Source: JANMCE01 sp963791625 (GTDB lineage: Bacteria > Actinomycetota > Acidimicrobiia > Acidimicrobiales > Ilumatobacteraceae). Taken from it: a DNA stretch of 64,000 nt. Below are positions 54,569 to 62,623 of this stretch, piece after piece. The stretch covers positions 30,827-94,826 of the forward strand of contig CAWBTA010000009.1 in the NCBI GenBank assembly GCA_963791625.1, in the 5' to 3' direction. The notes beneath the pieces were generated by a model, which did no database searches, had not been told where the DNA came from, and worked only from the letters and a program-made list of their open reading frames with translations. The stretch's first letter is position 1, and the number at the start of each line of letters is the position of its first letter. The position numbers were made by a program, and so were the translations under genes.

Positions 54569-55129
54569 TCAGGTACCGGCGAAATCGACCTCGGCCGTGG
54601 GTACGGTGCCGCCCTTGCGGCCGGGCGCTGAGGAGTATTTCCAGTACAGGTTCGTGTAGGCAATGGCCTGATCGGGCCCGACCGGCGAGCCCCACTCGCG
54701 CATGTCCTCGGTGGTGTGGGCGTCCTCGACAAGGGTGGCGTCGTAGCCACGAACCAACGCACCATGCAGGGTCGAGCGGATACAGGCGTCGGTCTGCGCG
54801 CCGGTGACAATGAGGCGACCGACGCCGCGCTCGGAGAGCAGGGATTCGAGGTCGGTCTCCTCGAAGGAATCTCCGTAGCGCTTGTGCACGAGCGGCTCGT
54901 CACTGTGCCTGGTGAGTTCGGGAATGTACTGCCATCCCTCTGACCCCTGGGGCATGTCGTCATCGGAATGCTGCACCCAGATGACCGGCACGTGCTCGGT
55001 GCGGGCCTTGTCGACGAGCGTGTTGATGTTCGACACCACTCGGTCGACGTCGTGCGCATTGCTAACGACATTTCGCTGCATATCAATCACGACGAGTGCC
55101 GTATTCGGACGGTCTACCAGCGATGTCAT
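54569..55129 (-). CDS. Isochorismatase-family cysteine hydrolase
   Basis: A 186-residue alpha/beta hydrolase of the isochorismatase-like/nicotinamidase superfamily. The catalytic triad is visible: Asp in ALVVIDMQRNVV, Lys in PLVHKRYGDSFEETDL, and Cys in IVTGAQTDACIRSTLHGAL. Substrates vary widely (isochorismate, nicotinamide, ureidoacrylate, maleamate). ATG 55129 has a good GGAGG Shine-Dalgarno (6-7 nt). Confidence 0.88.
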   Translation of the reverse strand: MTSLVDRPNTALVVIDMQRNVVSNAHDVDRVVSNINTLVDKARTEHVPVIWVQHSDDDMPQGSEGWQYIPELTRHSDEPLVHKRYGDSFEETDLESLLSERGVGRLIVTGAQTDACIRSTLHGALVRGYDATLVEDAHTTEDMREWGSPVGPDQAIAYTNLYWKYSSAPGRKGGTVPTAEVDFAGT

Positions 55130-55303
55130 CTCTGCCTCCTAGATCGGACTCTCAGGCTATGCACACCTCTCATGGAGGTCAACCAACGTGGGGGCGACAG
55201 GCGCGATGCCGAAAAATTTTCGGATCCGACCAATCCGCTTCGCAAGCAGCGACGAACGCACCCCGGCTGTATTCCCCGCCACCGATCCCCCACAGGTGAA
55301 CAA

Positions 55304-55855
55304 ATGCTGAGAAAATCCCTTTCCTCCGGAGTCCTCGTTGTCGGACTCGTCCTGAGTGCTGCAGCGTGCGGTTCAGACAAGGCCGCAACCCCGGCCACCA
55401 CCGCCGCGCCTGCAACCACCGCGCCGGCCGCCACCAAGCCCGTCGATATTGTCGACACGGCCGTTGCCGCCGGTTCGTTCAAGACGCTCGCTGCTGCTCT
55501 GACTGCAGCCGGCCTCGTCGACACGCTGAAAGGCCCCGGACCGTTCACGGTGTTCGCTCCGACCGACGACGCGTTCGCCAAGCTCCCGGCGGGCACGCTC
55601 GATGACCTGCTCAAGCCCGAGAACAAGGCCAAGCTTGCTGGCATCCTCACCTACCACGTCGTTTCGGGCGAGGTTGCTGCCGCGGACGTCGTCAAGCTGA
55701 AGACGGCCAAAACCGTCAACGGCAAGGACGTCGCCATCGAGGTCAAGGGCGCCGACGTGATGCTCAACGCCACCACCAAGGTCACCAAGACCGACATTGC
55801 GACGTCGAACGGCATCATCCACGTCATCGACTCGGTGCTTCTCCCCCCGGCATAG
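55304..55855 (+). CDS. Fasciclin-domain lipoprotein
   Basis: A 183-residue exported protein. The signal peptide has the lipobox SAAAC (Cys ~22), then an Ala/Thr/Pro linker (TTAAPATTAPAATK), then one fasciclin (FAS1) domain: VDIVDTAVAAGSFKTLAAAL, GPFTVFAPTDDAFAKLP, LTYHVVSG and GIIHVIDSVLLP. FAS1 domains mediate adhesion, as in mycobacterial MPT70/MPB83. ATG 55304 has an AGGTGA-type site ~7 nt upstream. The frame also runs upstream to 54968 through non-coding-like sequence, which is rejected. Confidence 0.9.
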   Translation: MLRKSLSSGVLVVGLVLSAAACGSDKAATPATTAAPATTAPAATKPVDIVDTAVAAGSFKTLAAALTAAGLVDTLKGPGPFTVFAPTDDAFAKLPAGTLDDLLKPENKAKLAGILTYHVVSGEVAAADVVKLKTAKTVNGKDVAIEVKGADVMLNATTKVTKTDIATSNGIIHVIDSVLLPPA

Positions 55856-55861
55856 CAGTCT

Positions 55862-55893
55862 GGTGGGTCGGACTGCGCCCGGTCCGACCCACC
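55862..55893. terminator. Bidirectional hairpin terminator
   Basis: Perfect 12-bp stem GGTGGGTCGGAC (55862-55873) with GTCCGACCCACC (55882-55893), 8-nt loop, between the convergent fasciclin and ABC-F genes. Confidence 0.8.
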
Positions 55894-55903
55894 GAACCCC
55901 TCG

Positions 55904-57850
55904 TTAGGCGAACTTGCGCTCGATGCGCTCAAGTTCCTCGCCTGCGGCCACCCACTCATCGGAGAGGGTGGCCGCTTTTGTTTTAGCCTTCTCATGCTGC
56001 TCGACCAACTCTTTGACCTTGGCCTTGTCTTCGTAGATGGCTGGGTCGGCCAGTTGGCGATGCAACGACAGGACATCCGCCTCAGCTTTGCCAAGATCTT
56101 TTTCGAGCTTGTCGATCTTCTTGATCAGATCACGAGTAGCGACGTGACGCTGGTTGCGCTTCTCGGCATCGGTGCGCTTGTCGACAACGACCGGCGCGGC
56201 CGCTTTGGCGACAGTCTTGGGCGCCGGGGCAGAGTGGCTCGACAAGCCTCCGGAAGTGCGGGGCGACAGCACGGCGTCATCCACGCCCATGTGCAGTTTC
56301 ACCTTGCCATGGCGGACCGATACCAGCGCATCGCACACCTCACGCACCAGGTAGCGGTCGTGACTGATCAGCAGCACCGTGCCCGGGTAGGCGCGTAGGG
56401 CATCTTCCAGCAGGTCACAACTGGCGAGGTCGAGATGGTTCGTCGGCTCGTCCAGGATGAGCAGGTTGACCGGATTCAAGAGAGCCTTTGCCAGCGCGAG
56501 TCGAGTGCGCTCGCCGCCGGACAGATCGCCGATCAGCCGCTCGGCCGCCTCACCCGAAAAGCCGAAGCTGCCGAGCACCGTGCGCAGATTGCGCTTCTCG
56601 TCGGCACGAGCGACCTTCTGCAGTTCCTGGATGGGTGTGCACAGAAAGTCGAGTCCTTCAACCTGGTGCTGGGCGAACGTGGCGATGTCGACATTGCTCC
56701 CGAGCTGCCAGTGCCCCGCCATTGGCTGCAACTGGCCGAGCAGGAGCTTGATGAGGGTGGTCTTGCCCGCCCCGTTCGGCCCGACGATGCCCACTTTTTG
56801 ACCGCGCTCGATCACCAGGTTCACATGCGATACGACCGGCACACCGTCGTAGCCAAGCGTGATGTCCTCCATCTCGGCCACCTCACGACCGGAGCGACGC
56901 GGATCCGGGAAGCCGAACTTGGTGACCAACTGTTTCTGCGTCGGGACTTCGATCTTTTCCAGCTTTTCCAGCGTCTTGATTCTGCTCTGCGCCTGCTTCG
57001 CCTTGGTGGCCTTGTACCGGAACCGTTCGATGAACTGCTCGATCTTGGCCACTTCTTTGTTTTGTTGCGCGCGCAACGATTCGAGTCGCTGGAGTCGTTC
57101 CTCGCGCTCGACCACGAACTCGGCGAACCCGCCGACGTATTCGGTGGCCGTAAGGAAAGCCAGTTCGATCACCCGGTTGGCGACGTTGTCGATGAAGTCG
57201 CGATCGTGGCTGACGAAAAGCACTGCGCCCGGGTACTCCTTGAGCGTGTCTTCCAGCCAGGTGACTGAGTCGGTGTCGAGATGGTTGGTTGGTTCGTCGA
57301 GGATCAACACATCGGGCTTGGCGAGCAGCAGTCGACCGAGCGCAGCGCGCATGCGCCAACCACCGGACATTTCTCGTAACGGACGGCTGCTGTCTTCGCT
57401 GTCGAAACCGAGGCCGGCCAGAATCGAATGGGCCTCGGACTCGATGGCGTAGCCGCCAAGCGTTTCGAACCGGTGCTGCGCGTCGCCGTACTGCTCCATC
57501 ACCTTGTCGTGCTCGTCACCGGTCGTGGTCGCGATGCGCTGAGCAAGATCGGCGAGGCGAACTTCGAGTTCGGCAACCTCGGTGGCGCCGCCCATGACCG
57601 TGTCGAGCACGCTGCCCTGGCTGATCTCGGTGAGCTCCTGGGGTAGGTAGCCGATCTGCATCCCCTTGGGCCGATGCACCTCGCCGGAGTCAGGCTGTTG
57701 CTCGCCCAGCAGGATCTCGATGAGAGTGGTTTTGCCCGCTCCGTTATTGCCCACAAGGGCGGTGCGGCGACCGGGAGCGAGGGTGATGGTGACGTCGCGA
57801 AACAGCACCTTTGCCCCGAAGGCTTTGCTGAGTCCGCTGACAGTAATCAC
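55904..57850 (-). CDS. ABC-F family ATPase
   Basis: A 648-residue cytoplasmic ABC-F protein with two ATPase domains: GNNGAGKTTLIEILLG, MSGGWRMRAALGRLLL and LILDEPTNHLD in the first, GPNGAGKTTLIKLLLG, LSGGERTRLALAKALL and LILDEPTNHLDLAS in the second. A basic linker (RYKATKAKQAQSRIKTLEKLEK) and a C-terminal coiled coil (LIKKIDKLEKDLGKAEADVL) recall Uup/YheS/YfmR-type factors that rescue or protect ribosomes; Uup-like coiled coils bind DNA or RNA. Which of these roles applies is not clear. GTG 57850 has TAGAAT 9 nt upstream. The other ABC-F gene in the window is ettA (12521). Confidence 0.9.
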   Translation of the reverse strand: MITVSGLSKAFGAKVLFRDVTITLAPGRRTALVGNNGAGKTTLIEILLGEQQPDSGEVHRPKGMQIGYLPQELTEISQGSVLDTVMGGATEVAELEVRLADLAQRIATTTGDEHDKVMEQYGDAQHRFETLGGYAIESEAHSILAGLGFDSEDSSRPLREMSGGWRMRAALGRLLLAKPDVLILDEPTNHLDTDSVTWLEDTLKEYPGAVLFVSHDRDFIDNVANRVIELAFLTATEYVGGFAEFVVEREERLQRLESLRAQQNKEVAKIEQFIERFRYKATKAKQAQSRIKTLEKLEKIEVPTQKQLVTKFGFPDPRRSGREVAEMEDITLGYDGVPVVSHVNLVIERGQKVGIVGPNGAGKTTLIKLLLGQLQPMAGHWQLGSNVDIATFAQHQVEGLDFLCTPIQELQKVARADEKRNLRTVLGSFGFSGEAAERLIGDLSGGERTRLALAKALLNPVNLLILDEPTNHLDLASCDLLEDALRAYPGTVLLISHDRYLVREVCDALVSVRHGKVKLHMGVDDAVLSPRTSGGLSSHSAPAPKTVAKAAAPVVVDKRTDAEKRNQRHVATRDLIKKIDKLEKDLGKAEADVLSLHRQLADPAIYEDKAKVKELVEQHEKAKTKAATLSDEWVAAGEELERIERKFA

Positions 57851-57938
57851 AAGCCGTAAATTCTAGACGCCACAGGCGATCCGGGCACCGTCCGGTGTCG
57901 AACGACACCGTGCCGGCGCGGTGCGGTACGGTCCGGAC

Positions 57939-58322
57939 ATGAGCGTTCCCGTTGCCCTCGACCAACTCCACGCCGCCCTCGACGAGTTCGGCACGGTCGC
58001 CTATCTCCTGTCCGCAGGAGGTGATGGCAGGCCTCGTTGTGTGTCGGTTCCGCTGTCCTGGAGCGACGATCAGCTCGTGGCCAGTGTCGGCAAGCGCACC
58101 GGTGCCAACATCGGCATCCAGCCACTCGTCTCGTTGCTGTGGCCTCCCGTTGAGCCGGGCGGCTACAGCCTGATCGTGGATGGATCAGCTGCCGTAACCG
58201 GCGAGTCCGACGGTGGTGGAGCGGTCATCACCATCACCCCCTCCAACGGCGTACGCCACCGCAACGCCGAACCCTCCGCCGACGCCTCCGCCTGCGGCAA
58301 CGACTGCGCCCCCCTGGCCTGA
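57939..58322 (+). CDS. Pyridoxamine 5'-phosphate oxidase-like protein
   Basis: A 127-residue protein with the split-barrel flavin-binding pattern: LDEFGTVAYLLSAGGDGRPRCVSVPLSW, VGKRTGANIGIQPLVSLLWPP, and GYSLIVDGSAAV. It may bind FMN or F420; the substrate is unknown. The C-terminus (ADASACGNDCAPLA) is poorly conserved-looking. ATG 57939 has TACGGT 6 nt upstream. Confidence 0.75.
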   Translation: MSVPVALDQLHAALDEFGTVAYLLSAGGDGRPRCVSVPLSWSDDQLVASVGKRTGANIGIQPLVSLLWPPVEPGGYSLIVDGSAAVTGESDGGGAVITITPSNGVRHRNAEPSADASACGNDCAPLA

Positions 58323-58334
58323 ACCATCCACTTT

Positions 58335-58371
58335 TGTGATTCTGATGTCGTACAGCAACACCAGGATCACA
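58335..58371. repeat. Palindromic repeat, family 1, copy B
   Basis: TGTGATTCTGATGTCG, loop TACAG, CAACACCAGGATCACA: same length and outer sequence as the copy at 2525-2561, with three stem mismatches or G-T pairs. Flanking TT/AA extend the stem to 58333-58373. It lies between convergent genes. Confidence 0.8.
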
Positions 58372-58415
58372 AAGGTGTGTCACTGCGACGCTCGGAGCAT
58401 GAGCCCGGCCCCGAG

Positions 58416-58958
58416 CTACGGCGCGTCAAACTTCGCACTGTCGTCCCAATCGGCCTCGGGAACACCACAGCGGAGCGTGGGTGTCATGACGTGAAGCAAC
58501 TTGCGCTGGCCGGCGCGTTCGAGAGAGAACGTAACCCCCTCCACGTCTCGGCCCTGTAGACCGTCCTTGCCGTCCACGAATGCCGTCAGCTCCGTCCGCT
58601 CTTGCATGATGACAAGTGGCGGGTTCGTCGTCTGCGTTGTGATGACGGCACCTCCGGGAGCCGTCATCGGCGGCGCATACTGCAGTTCGCTCCCGCGGCA
58701 TGTTTCGGTCGATGCCGGCGTCCATCCGGACGGTAGGTGCGAGCGGTGGAACGCCAACACCTCGGACGAGGAGGTTGAAGCCGGCAGTTCATAGAAGAGC
58801 TGCAGGCTGTACGAGCCTCGCGGAACGCCGTCTTCCCTATCCTCCTCCACAACCTCACGCGTCTTTGTCGCGCCCGGATAGACAGGGACCTGGCCGTAGA
58901 TCGCTCGCCAGTGGGCAACATCGCTTCGACGCGACAGAAACGGCCGACCAAACAGCAA
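58416..58958 (-). CDS. Unknown protein, 5' end uncertain
   Basis: The convincing part is ~150 residues: VAHWRAIYGQVPVYPGATK, SLQLFYELPASTSSSEVLAFHRSHLPSGW, VITTQTTNPPLVIMQERTEL and a C-terminal RCGVPEADWDD. No family is recognised; the YPGA and FH-x-LP-x-GW pattern occurs in small exported lipoprotein-like proteins, but no signal peptide is present in frame. The frame is open to 59372 across the divergent ACT gene, so the true start is obscure; TTG 58958 is a guess. A 23-bp inverted repeat flanks most of the gene (58513-58535 and 58959-58981), and it may have rearranged the 5' end. Confidence 0.45.
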   Translation of the reverse strand: MLFGRPFLSRRSDVAHWRAIYGQVPVYPGATKTREVVEEDREDGVPRGSYSLQLFYELPASTSSSEVLAFHRSHLPSGWTPASTETCRGSELQYAPPMTAPGGAVITTQTTNPPLVIMQERTELTAFVDGKDGLQGRDVEGVTFSLERAGQRKLLHVMTPTLRCGVPEADWDDSAKFDAP

Positions 58959-58981
58959 GTTACGTTCTCTCTCGAACGCGC
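58513..58981. repeat. Pair of 23-bp exact inverted repeats, 423 bp apart
   Basis: The sequence at 58513-58535 is the exact reverse complement of 58959-58981. Both, read outward or inward, encode VTFSLERA in one direction. No transposase lies between them. Possible origin: a small inverted duplication, a MITE-like unit, or an assembly fold-back. Confidence 0.7.
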
Positions 58982-59162
58982 TCGTCGAAGGCGTCGAAGG
59001 CGGATGGGGCAACTTCGGCGCAGCCGCCGCGCGAGACCCATTGCCGTGAGTGAGCCTGTCTTCATTTCCGCGATACCCGCACCGGCGCTTGTTGCCGGAA
59101 ACTGATCCGGCATTTCGCAGATCGGAAACCTGCACGAAACGAGCGGGCCTCAGAATTCGAGG

Positions 59163-59807
59163 ATGACCAACGTTCCGTACCGCATCCGCGTCGAACTGCC
59201 GAACCGCCCTGGCGCGCTCGCCAATGTGGCCTCGATTATCGGCAATCATGGCGGCAACGTCGTGTCCGTCGACATCCACGAGGTGGAGGGTCAGCAGGCG
59301 GTCGACGAAATCATCGTGATGCTGCCGCCGGACTGGACACCGGCCGAGTTGGCCAGTGACCTCCGCGAGCATGACGCGGGCACGTTGCTTTCATCTACGT
59401 CAGCGGCGCTCGCATCCGACAGCATCGTGCGTGCGTTGCGGTGGGCGACATCACTCGTGCGATCCGGTGCGATGGACGGCGGGTTGGAACTCGCTCGTGC
59501 TCTGGCCGAACTTTGCACGTCATCGGTCGCCTGGATCGCGACCATCGATGAAGCCATGCAGCATGAGGTCGGCCGCCTCTCCATGGAACGCGGCGCGCCC
59601 TACGTGCAGTTGGCCACTCCCCCAACGTCGATGAGCGAGGGCCTTCCCGAGTCATCATGGATCCTGGCCGTGCCCGATGATGCGCTCCAACCCACCCGCG
59701 TTGCCTTCGTCGGCCGGGCATCGTCGTTTCGTTTCACGAACTCCGAGATCGTTCGAGTTGAGGCGCTACTCCACCTCGTGCGTGAAATGGCGTCCGTCGC
59801 CCTCTGA
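59163..59807 (+). CDS. ACT-domain protein
   Basis: A 214-residue protein with an N-terminal ACT domain (YRIRVELPNRPGALANVASIIGNHGGNVVSVDIHEVEG), a fold that binds amino acids and regulates metabolic enzymes. The C-terminal ~120 residues (VAWIATIDEAMQHEVGRLSM, WILAVPDDALQPTRVAFVGR) resemble a GAF-like domain weakly. A sensor or regulatory protein is likely; the ligand is unknown. The hexamer CAGAAT lies 6 nt before ATG 59163. Convergent overlap of 42 bp with the next gene. Confidence 0.8.
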   Translation: MTNVPYRIRVELPNRPGALANVASIIGNHGGNVVSVDIHEVEGQQAVDEIIVMLPPDWTPAELASDLREHDAGTLLSSTSAALASDSIVRALRWATSLVRSGAMDGGLELARALAELCTSSVAWIATIDEAMQHEVGRLSMERGAPYVQLATPPTSMSEGLPESSWILAVPDDALQPTRVAFVGRASSFRFTNSEIVRVEALLHLVREMASVAL

Positions 59808-60389
59808 GGAGGTCCGAAAGCTCGCAAGTGAACCGACCAGATCGCGATCTCGCTGAAAGCCACGTGCGGTGATCAACTTGCACGCTGTCTCGGCGAGATG
59901 CCAATCGGCGTCAGTCGCAACTGCCTTCAGTGCGTCAAGATCAATCAGATCCTGACGCCGCCGTTCGGAATCCTGTGACAGCAGCTTCAGCGCGATCAGG
60001 TGGCCGACGAGTGCGACAGGCATGTGGAGCTGACGGGCCACCGTAAGGTGCTCCGCCGCTTCGGCAATCTCCGTTTCGATGCCGCTCGATGCGAACAGTA
60101 GGTCGACTATGACACCGTTGACGATGCGAGATCGCAGCCGCGCGGTGGCCAGCCGGCCAGTCGCTGTCTGTTCCACAACTGTGTCGACCGAGTATCCCCG
60201 CGTGATCAGAGCGTTCACGGTCAGTTCGGCCTCGTTATCGGAGGACACCGAAACGACCATGTCGGCATCGCGGGTGAAACGCGGTTCTGCTCGAAGTGAC
60301 ACAGCTAATCCACCGATGAGAGCAAAGGGCCGTTTCAGGTCGCTCAGGTCGGCAGCTGCCGCTGCCAGCGAATCAAGCAGTGCCGTCAT
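59766..60389 (-). CDS. AbiEii-type nucleotidyltransferase toxin
   Basis: A 207-residue protein of the AbiEii/AbiGii nucleotidyltransferase superfamily: RPFALIGGLAVSLRAEPRFTRDADMVVSV carries the GG..S and D-x-D motifs of the polymerase-beta-like fold, and VIVDLLFASSGIE has the third Asp. AbiEii toxins modify tRNA or other RNA ends and are neutralised in type IV toxin-antitoxin systems. ATG 60389 overlaps the stop of the upstream 65-residue gene (ATGA), so the pair is translationally coupled. The partner here is not the usual AbiEi, so this may be a MenAT-like or other variant. The 3' end overlaps the ACT gene by 42 bp. Confidence 0.72.
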   Translation of the reverse strand: MTALLDSLAAAAADLSDLKRPFALIGGLAVSLRAEPRFTRDADMVVSVSSDNEAELTVNALITRGYSVDTVVEQTATGRLATARLRSRIVNGVIVDLLFASSGIETEIAEAAEHLTVARQLHMPVALVGHLIALKLLSQDSERRRQDLIDLDALKAVATDADWHLAETACKLITARGFQRDRDLVGSLASFRTSSEGDGRHFTHEVE

Positions 60390-60583
60390 CGACGAGGCCA
60401 TGTGCCAGCGGTACCGGCGCTGTCACCCAATGGTGCCGACGGCCGCGAAACCAGCCATGCATCGACGATGGCGTCGATCGCCGCTTCATCGAGGTCGGGA
60501 CACTCGCGGCGGGCGCGCCCACGCCGAAGTTCGACAGCCAGGTCGAACATTTCATCGACAAGGTCGAGCGGGTACACATCCAC
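60386..60583 (-). CDS. Small acidic antitoxin-like protein
   Basis: A 65-residue protein (MDVYPLDLVDEMFDLAVELRRGR..., CPDLDEAAIDAIVDAWL), acidic and helical, directly before and coupled to the AbiEii-type gene. No family is recognised. Position and charge suggest the antitoxin or accessory partner. TAGAAT lies 10 nt before ATG 60583. The +1 frame ORF in the same place is Ser/Arg-rich and rejected. Confidence 0.6.
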   Translation of the reverse strand: MDVYPLDLVDEMFDLAVELRRGRARRECPDLDEAAIDAIVDAWLVSRPSAPLGDSAGTAGTWPRR

Positions 60584-60655
60584 ACGTGTATTCTACGCCC
60601 GTCTGTCGGCTACCACGGCGGCCACGTCGCCGTGCGGCTAACGCGAACGGGCCGC

Positions 60656-61114
60656 TTAGATGTCGGGACGCCCAACAGAACGCACGCTGATGACAGGCCA
60701 CTTCTCCAGCAGCCAGCGCTTCACGGCAACGGCAAGTGGGAGGTCCAGGTCGGCATCGTCGGCAACTACCCAGCTGCGTACCTTCACTTCGGCCGCACCG
60801 GTGTCGTCGGGGTCGATGTAGACGCAGCCCACGACGTCTTCATCCCGCATCACTGAGTAGGCGAAACACAGTCGCTCATCAAACTCGCGATGGTGCTCGG
60901 CCAGGTCGGCCAGGTTCTCCTCCAGCGACATCGGGCGGGGCCACACATCATTGCCCCAATCTCCAAGCTTGAAGCCTGGCGTGGCTTTGATGTGGTCGAT
61001 GCTGCCCGTCCATGCCGCGAAATCGCGCTCGTTGTGCAGCTCCTCCAGCCGCTCCAAACGCACCCCAGCGAGTCGATGAACAATGGGCGCGTTGAAGCCA
61101 GTGGAAGCGAACAT
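60656..61114 (-). CDS. GNAT-family N-acetyltransferase
   Basis: A 152-residue protein of an actinobacterial GNAT subgroup with conserved HNERDFAAWTGSIDHIKATPGF, MSLEENLADLAEHHREF, and the acetyl-CoA-side strand VVGCVYIDPDDTGAAEVKVRSWV. It is slightly short compared with usual ~165-185 residues, and the C-terminus (VISVRSVGRPDI) may be divergent. Substrate unknown. ATG 61114 has TAGGCT 6 nt upstream. Confidence 0.82.
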   Translation of the reverse strand: MFASTGFNAPIVHRLAGVRLERLEELHNERDFAAWTGSIDHIKATPGFKLGDWGNDVWPRPMSLEENLADLAEHHREFDERLCFAYSVMRDEDVVGCVYIDPDDTGAAEVKVRSWVVADDADLDLPLAVAVKRWLLEKWPVISVRSVGRPDI

Positions 61115-61215
61115 TGGTCGAGCCTATTGCGGCGAAGCGCCCTTCACTGCTTCGGCCCTTCCGTGCCGACACGCAAAGCCACCAGGCCGCACCACCATCA
61201 GCGAGACTGTGGGTT

Positions 61216-61782
61216 GTGGAACAGCGCGCTTGGCCAAGGTCGCAACGTGAGCTGAACGAGGGTCCGATCCAGGTGCGCGTCCCCACAATCGAACGCATCT
61301 TCAACCCCATGGACCCGAGCCCACTGCACGAGCGGTCGCTCAACGATGAAGTAGCGCTTTGGATTGAGGAGTGGGCGGAGGACATCGACGGCGACGAGCC
61401 GATCGTGCTCGAGATCTACATTGGTGACGGCAGCGCCGCGGGTAAAGAGGACGCCATCATCGCCGGTCTACGAGATCACTTCGAATATCGCGAGTGGTCG
61501 GCGGGACGGCGACTCTCCGAGATGTGGCGCGACGGTCGCATCAGCCTTCTTATCGGCATCGTGGCTATCACATTTTTCACCAGCGCATCTCGCATGATCG
61601 GCGACAGCACGTTTCCGCCGCTGCAGGTGCTGCACGAGGGCCTGCTCGTACTCGGTTGGGTGTCCATGTGGAAGCCAACCGAGATCTTCCTCTACCTCTG
61701 GTGGCCGATCCGCCGAGAGCTCGTCGCCTACCGCCGACTCTCCAACGCCGAAGTCACCTTCCCAGCCGTCAAACCTCGCTAG
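61216..61782 (+). CDS. Unknown membrane protein
   Basis: A ~188-residue protein with a soluble N-terminus (VPTIERIFNPMDPSPLHERSLNDEVALWIEEWAE) and two membrane helices near the C-terminus (ISLLIGIVAITFFTSAS and LLVLGWVSMWKPTEIFLYLWWPI). No family recognised. The start is uncertain: GTG 61216 is the first that avoids low-complexity upstream text; the frame is open to 61114. Confidence 0.55.
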   Translation: MEQRAWPRSQRELNEGPIQVRVPTIERIFNPMDPSPLHERSLNDEVALWIEEWAEDIDGDEPIVLEIYIGDGSAAGKEDAIIAGLRDHFEYREWSAGRRLSEMWRDGRISLLIGIVAITFFTSASRMIGDSTFPPLQVLHEGLLVLGWVSMWKPTEIFLYLWWPIRRELVAYRRLSNAEVTFPAVKPR

Positions 61783-61801
61783 CTGCTCGTCACGTTCTCG
61801 C

Positions 61802-62623
61802 TCAGCCGTTCGCGACGGCTCGCCACACCTTGAGTGCGTCAACGGTTTCGGCTACGTCGTGTACTCGAACCATCGACGCACCTCGCTGGGCGGCCAGTAG
61901 CGCCATGGCGACGCTGGCCACGACGCGCTGCCCCGCTGGGCGGCCGGTGATCAGGCCGAGCGTCGACTTCTGGGAGAAGCCCACCGCAATCGGGAAGCCG
62001 CACTGCGCCAACACATCGAACTCGCGCATCAGCGTGAGGTTGTGATCGGCGGTCTTGCCGAAACCGAAGCCGGGGTCAAGCACGATGCGATCCCGCTCGA
62101 TTCCGCCCTCCTCGCACGCCCTCGCTCGCGCCAACAGGAAGTCTCGGACTTCGATCGTGACGTCGTCGTAGTGCGGCGCTAGTTGCATGGTGCGCGGCGT
62201 CCCCTGCATGTGCATGAGGCAGACGGCAACACCGGTTGCGGCGCACAACTCGATGGCATCGTCTGCTCGCAGCGCCTCCACGTCGTTCACCATCACGGCG
62301 CCCGCGTCGATAGCTCGACGCATCACTTCGGTCTTACGAGAGTCGATGGACACCAGCGCGCCGTCGGCTACAAGTCCAACGATTACCGGCAGCACGCGAG
62401 CAAGCTCATCGTTGATCGACACCTCCGGTGCACCCGGTCGGGTTGACTCACCACCGATGTCGATGATGTCGGCTCCCTCTGCCATCAGCCGTCGACCGTG
62501 GGCCAAGGCTCGATCGGTTGAGTCATAGCGACCGCCGTCGGCGAACGAGTCAGGCGTGACGTTGACGATGCCCATCACCAGTGGACGGGCCGGATCCGAC
62601 CACGACGGAAACCGAAGACTCAA
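61802..62623 (-). CDS. folP: Dihydropteroate synthase
   Basis: Folate-synthesis TIM-barrel enzyme that condenses 4-aminobenzoate with the hydroxymethyl-dihydropterin pyrophosphate; the target of sulfonamides. Motifs complete: MGIVNVTPDSFADGG, IDIGGESTRPGA, SIDSRKTEV, NDVEALR, MHMQGTPRTMQ, LDPGFGFGKTADHN and VGFSQKSTLG, with RVHDV at the end. In GFSQKS the common Arg is Gln. The 273 residues are typical. The ATG overlaps the stop of the epoxide hydrolase by 4 nt, so it is second in that operon. PabB-PabC, making its substrate, is encoded at 43436. Confidence 0.94.
   Translation of the reverse strand: MSLRFPSWSDPARPLVMGIVNVTPDSFADGGRYDSTDRALAHGRRLMAEGADIIDIGGESTRPGAPEVSINDELARVLPVIVGLVADGALVSIDSRKTEVMRRAIDAGAVMVNDVEALRADDAIELCAATGVAVCLMHMQGTPRTMQLAPHYDDVTIEVRDFLLARARACEEGGIERDRIVLDPGFGFGKTADHNLTLMREFDVLAQCGFPIAVGFSQKSTLGLITGRPAGQRVVASVAMALLAAQRGASMVRVHDVAETVDALKVWRAVANG

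Noticed and set aside
58959..59372. Upstream part of the minus-strand ORF 58416-59372
   Set aside because: It is antisense to the ACT-domain gene and has no protein-like composition.
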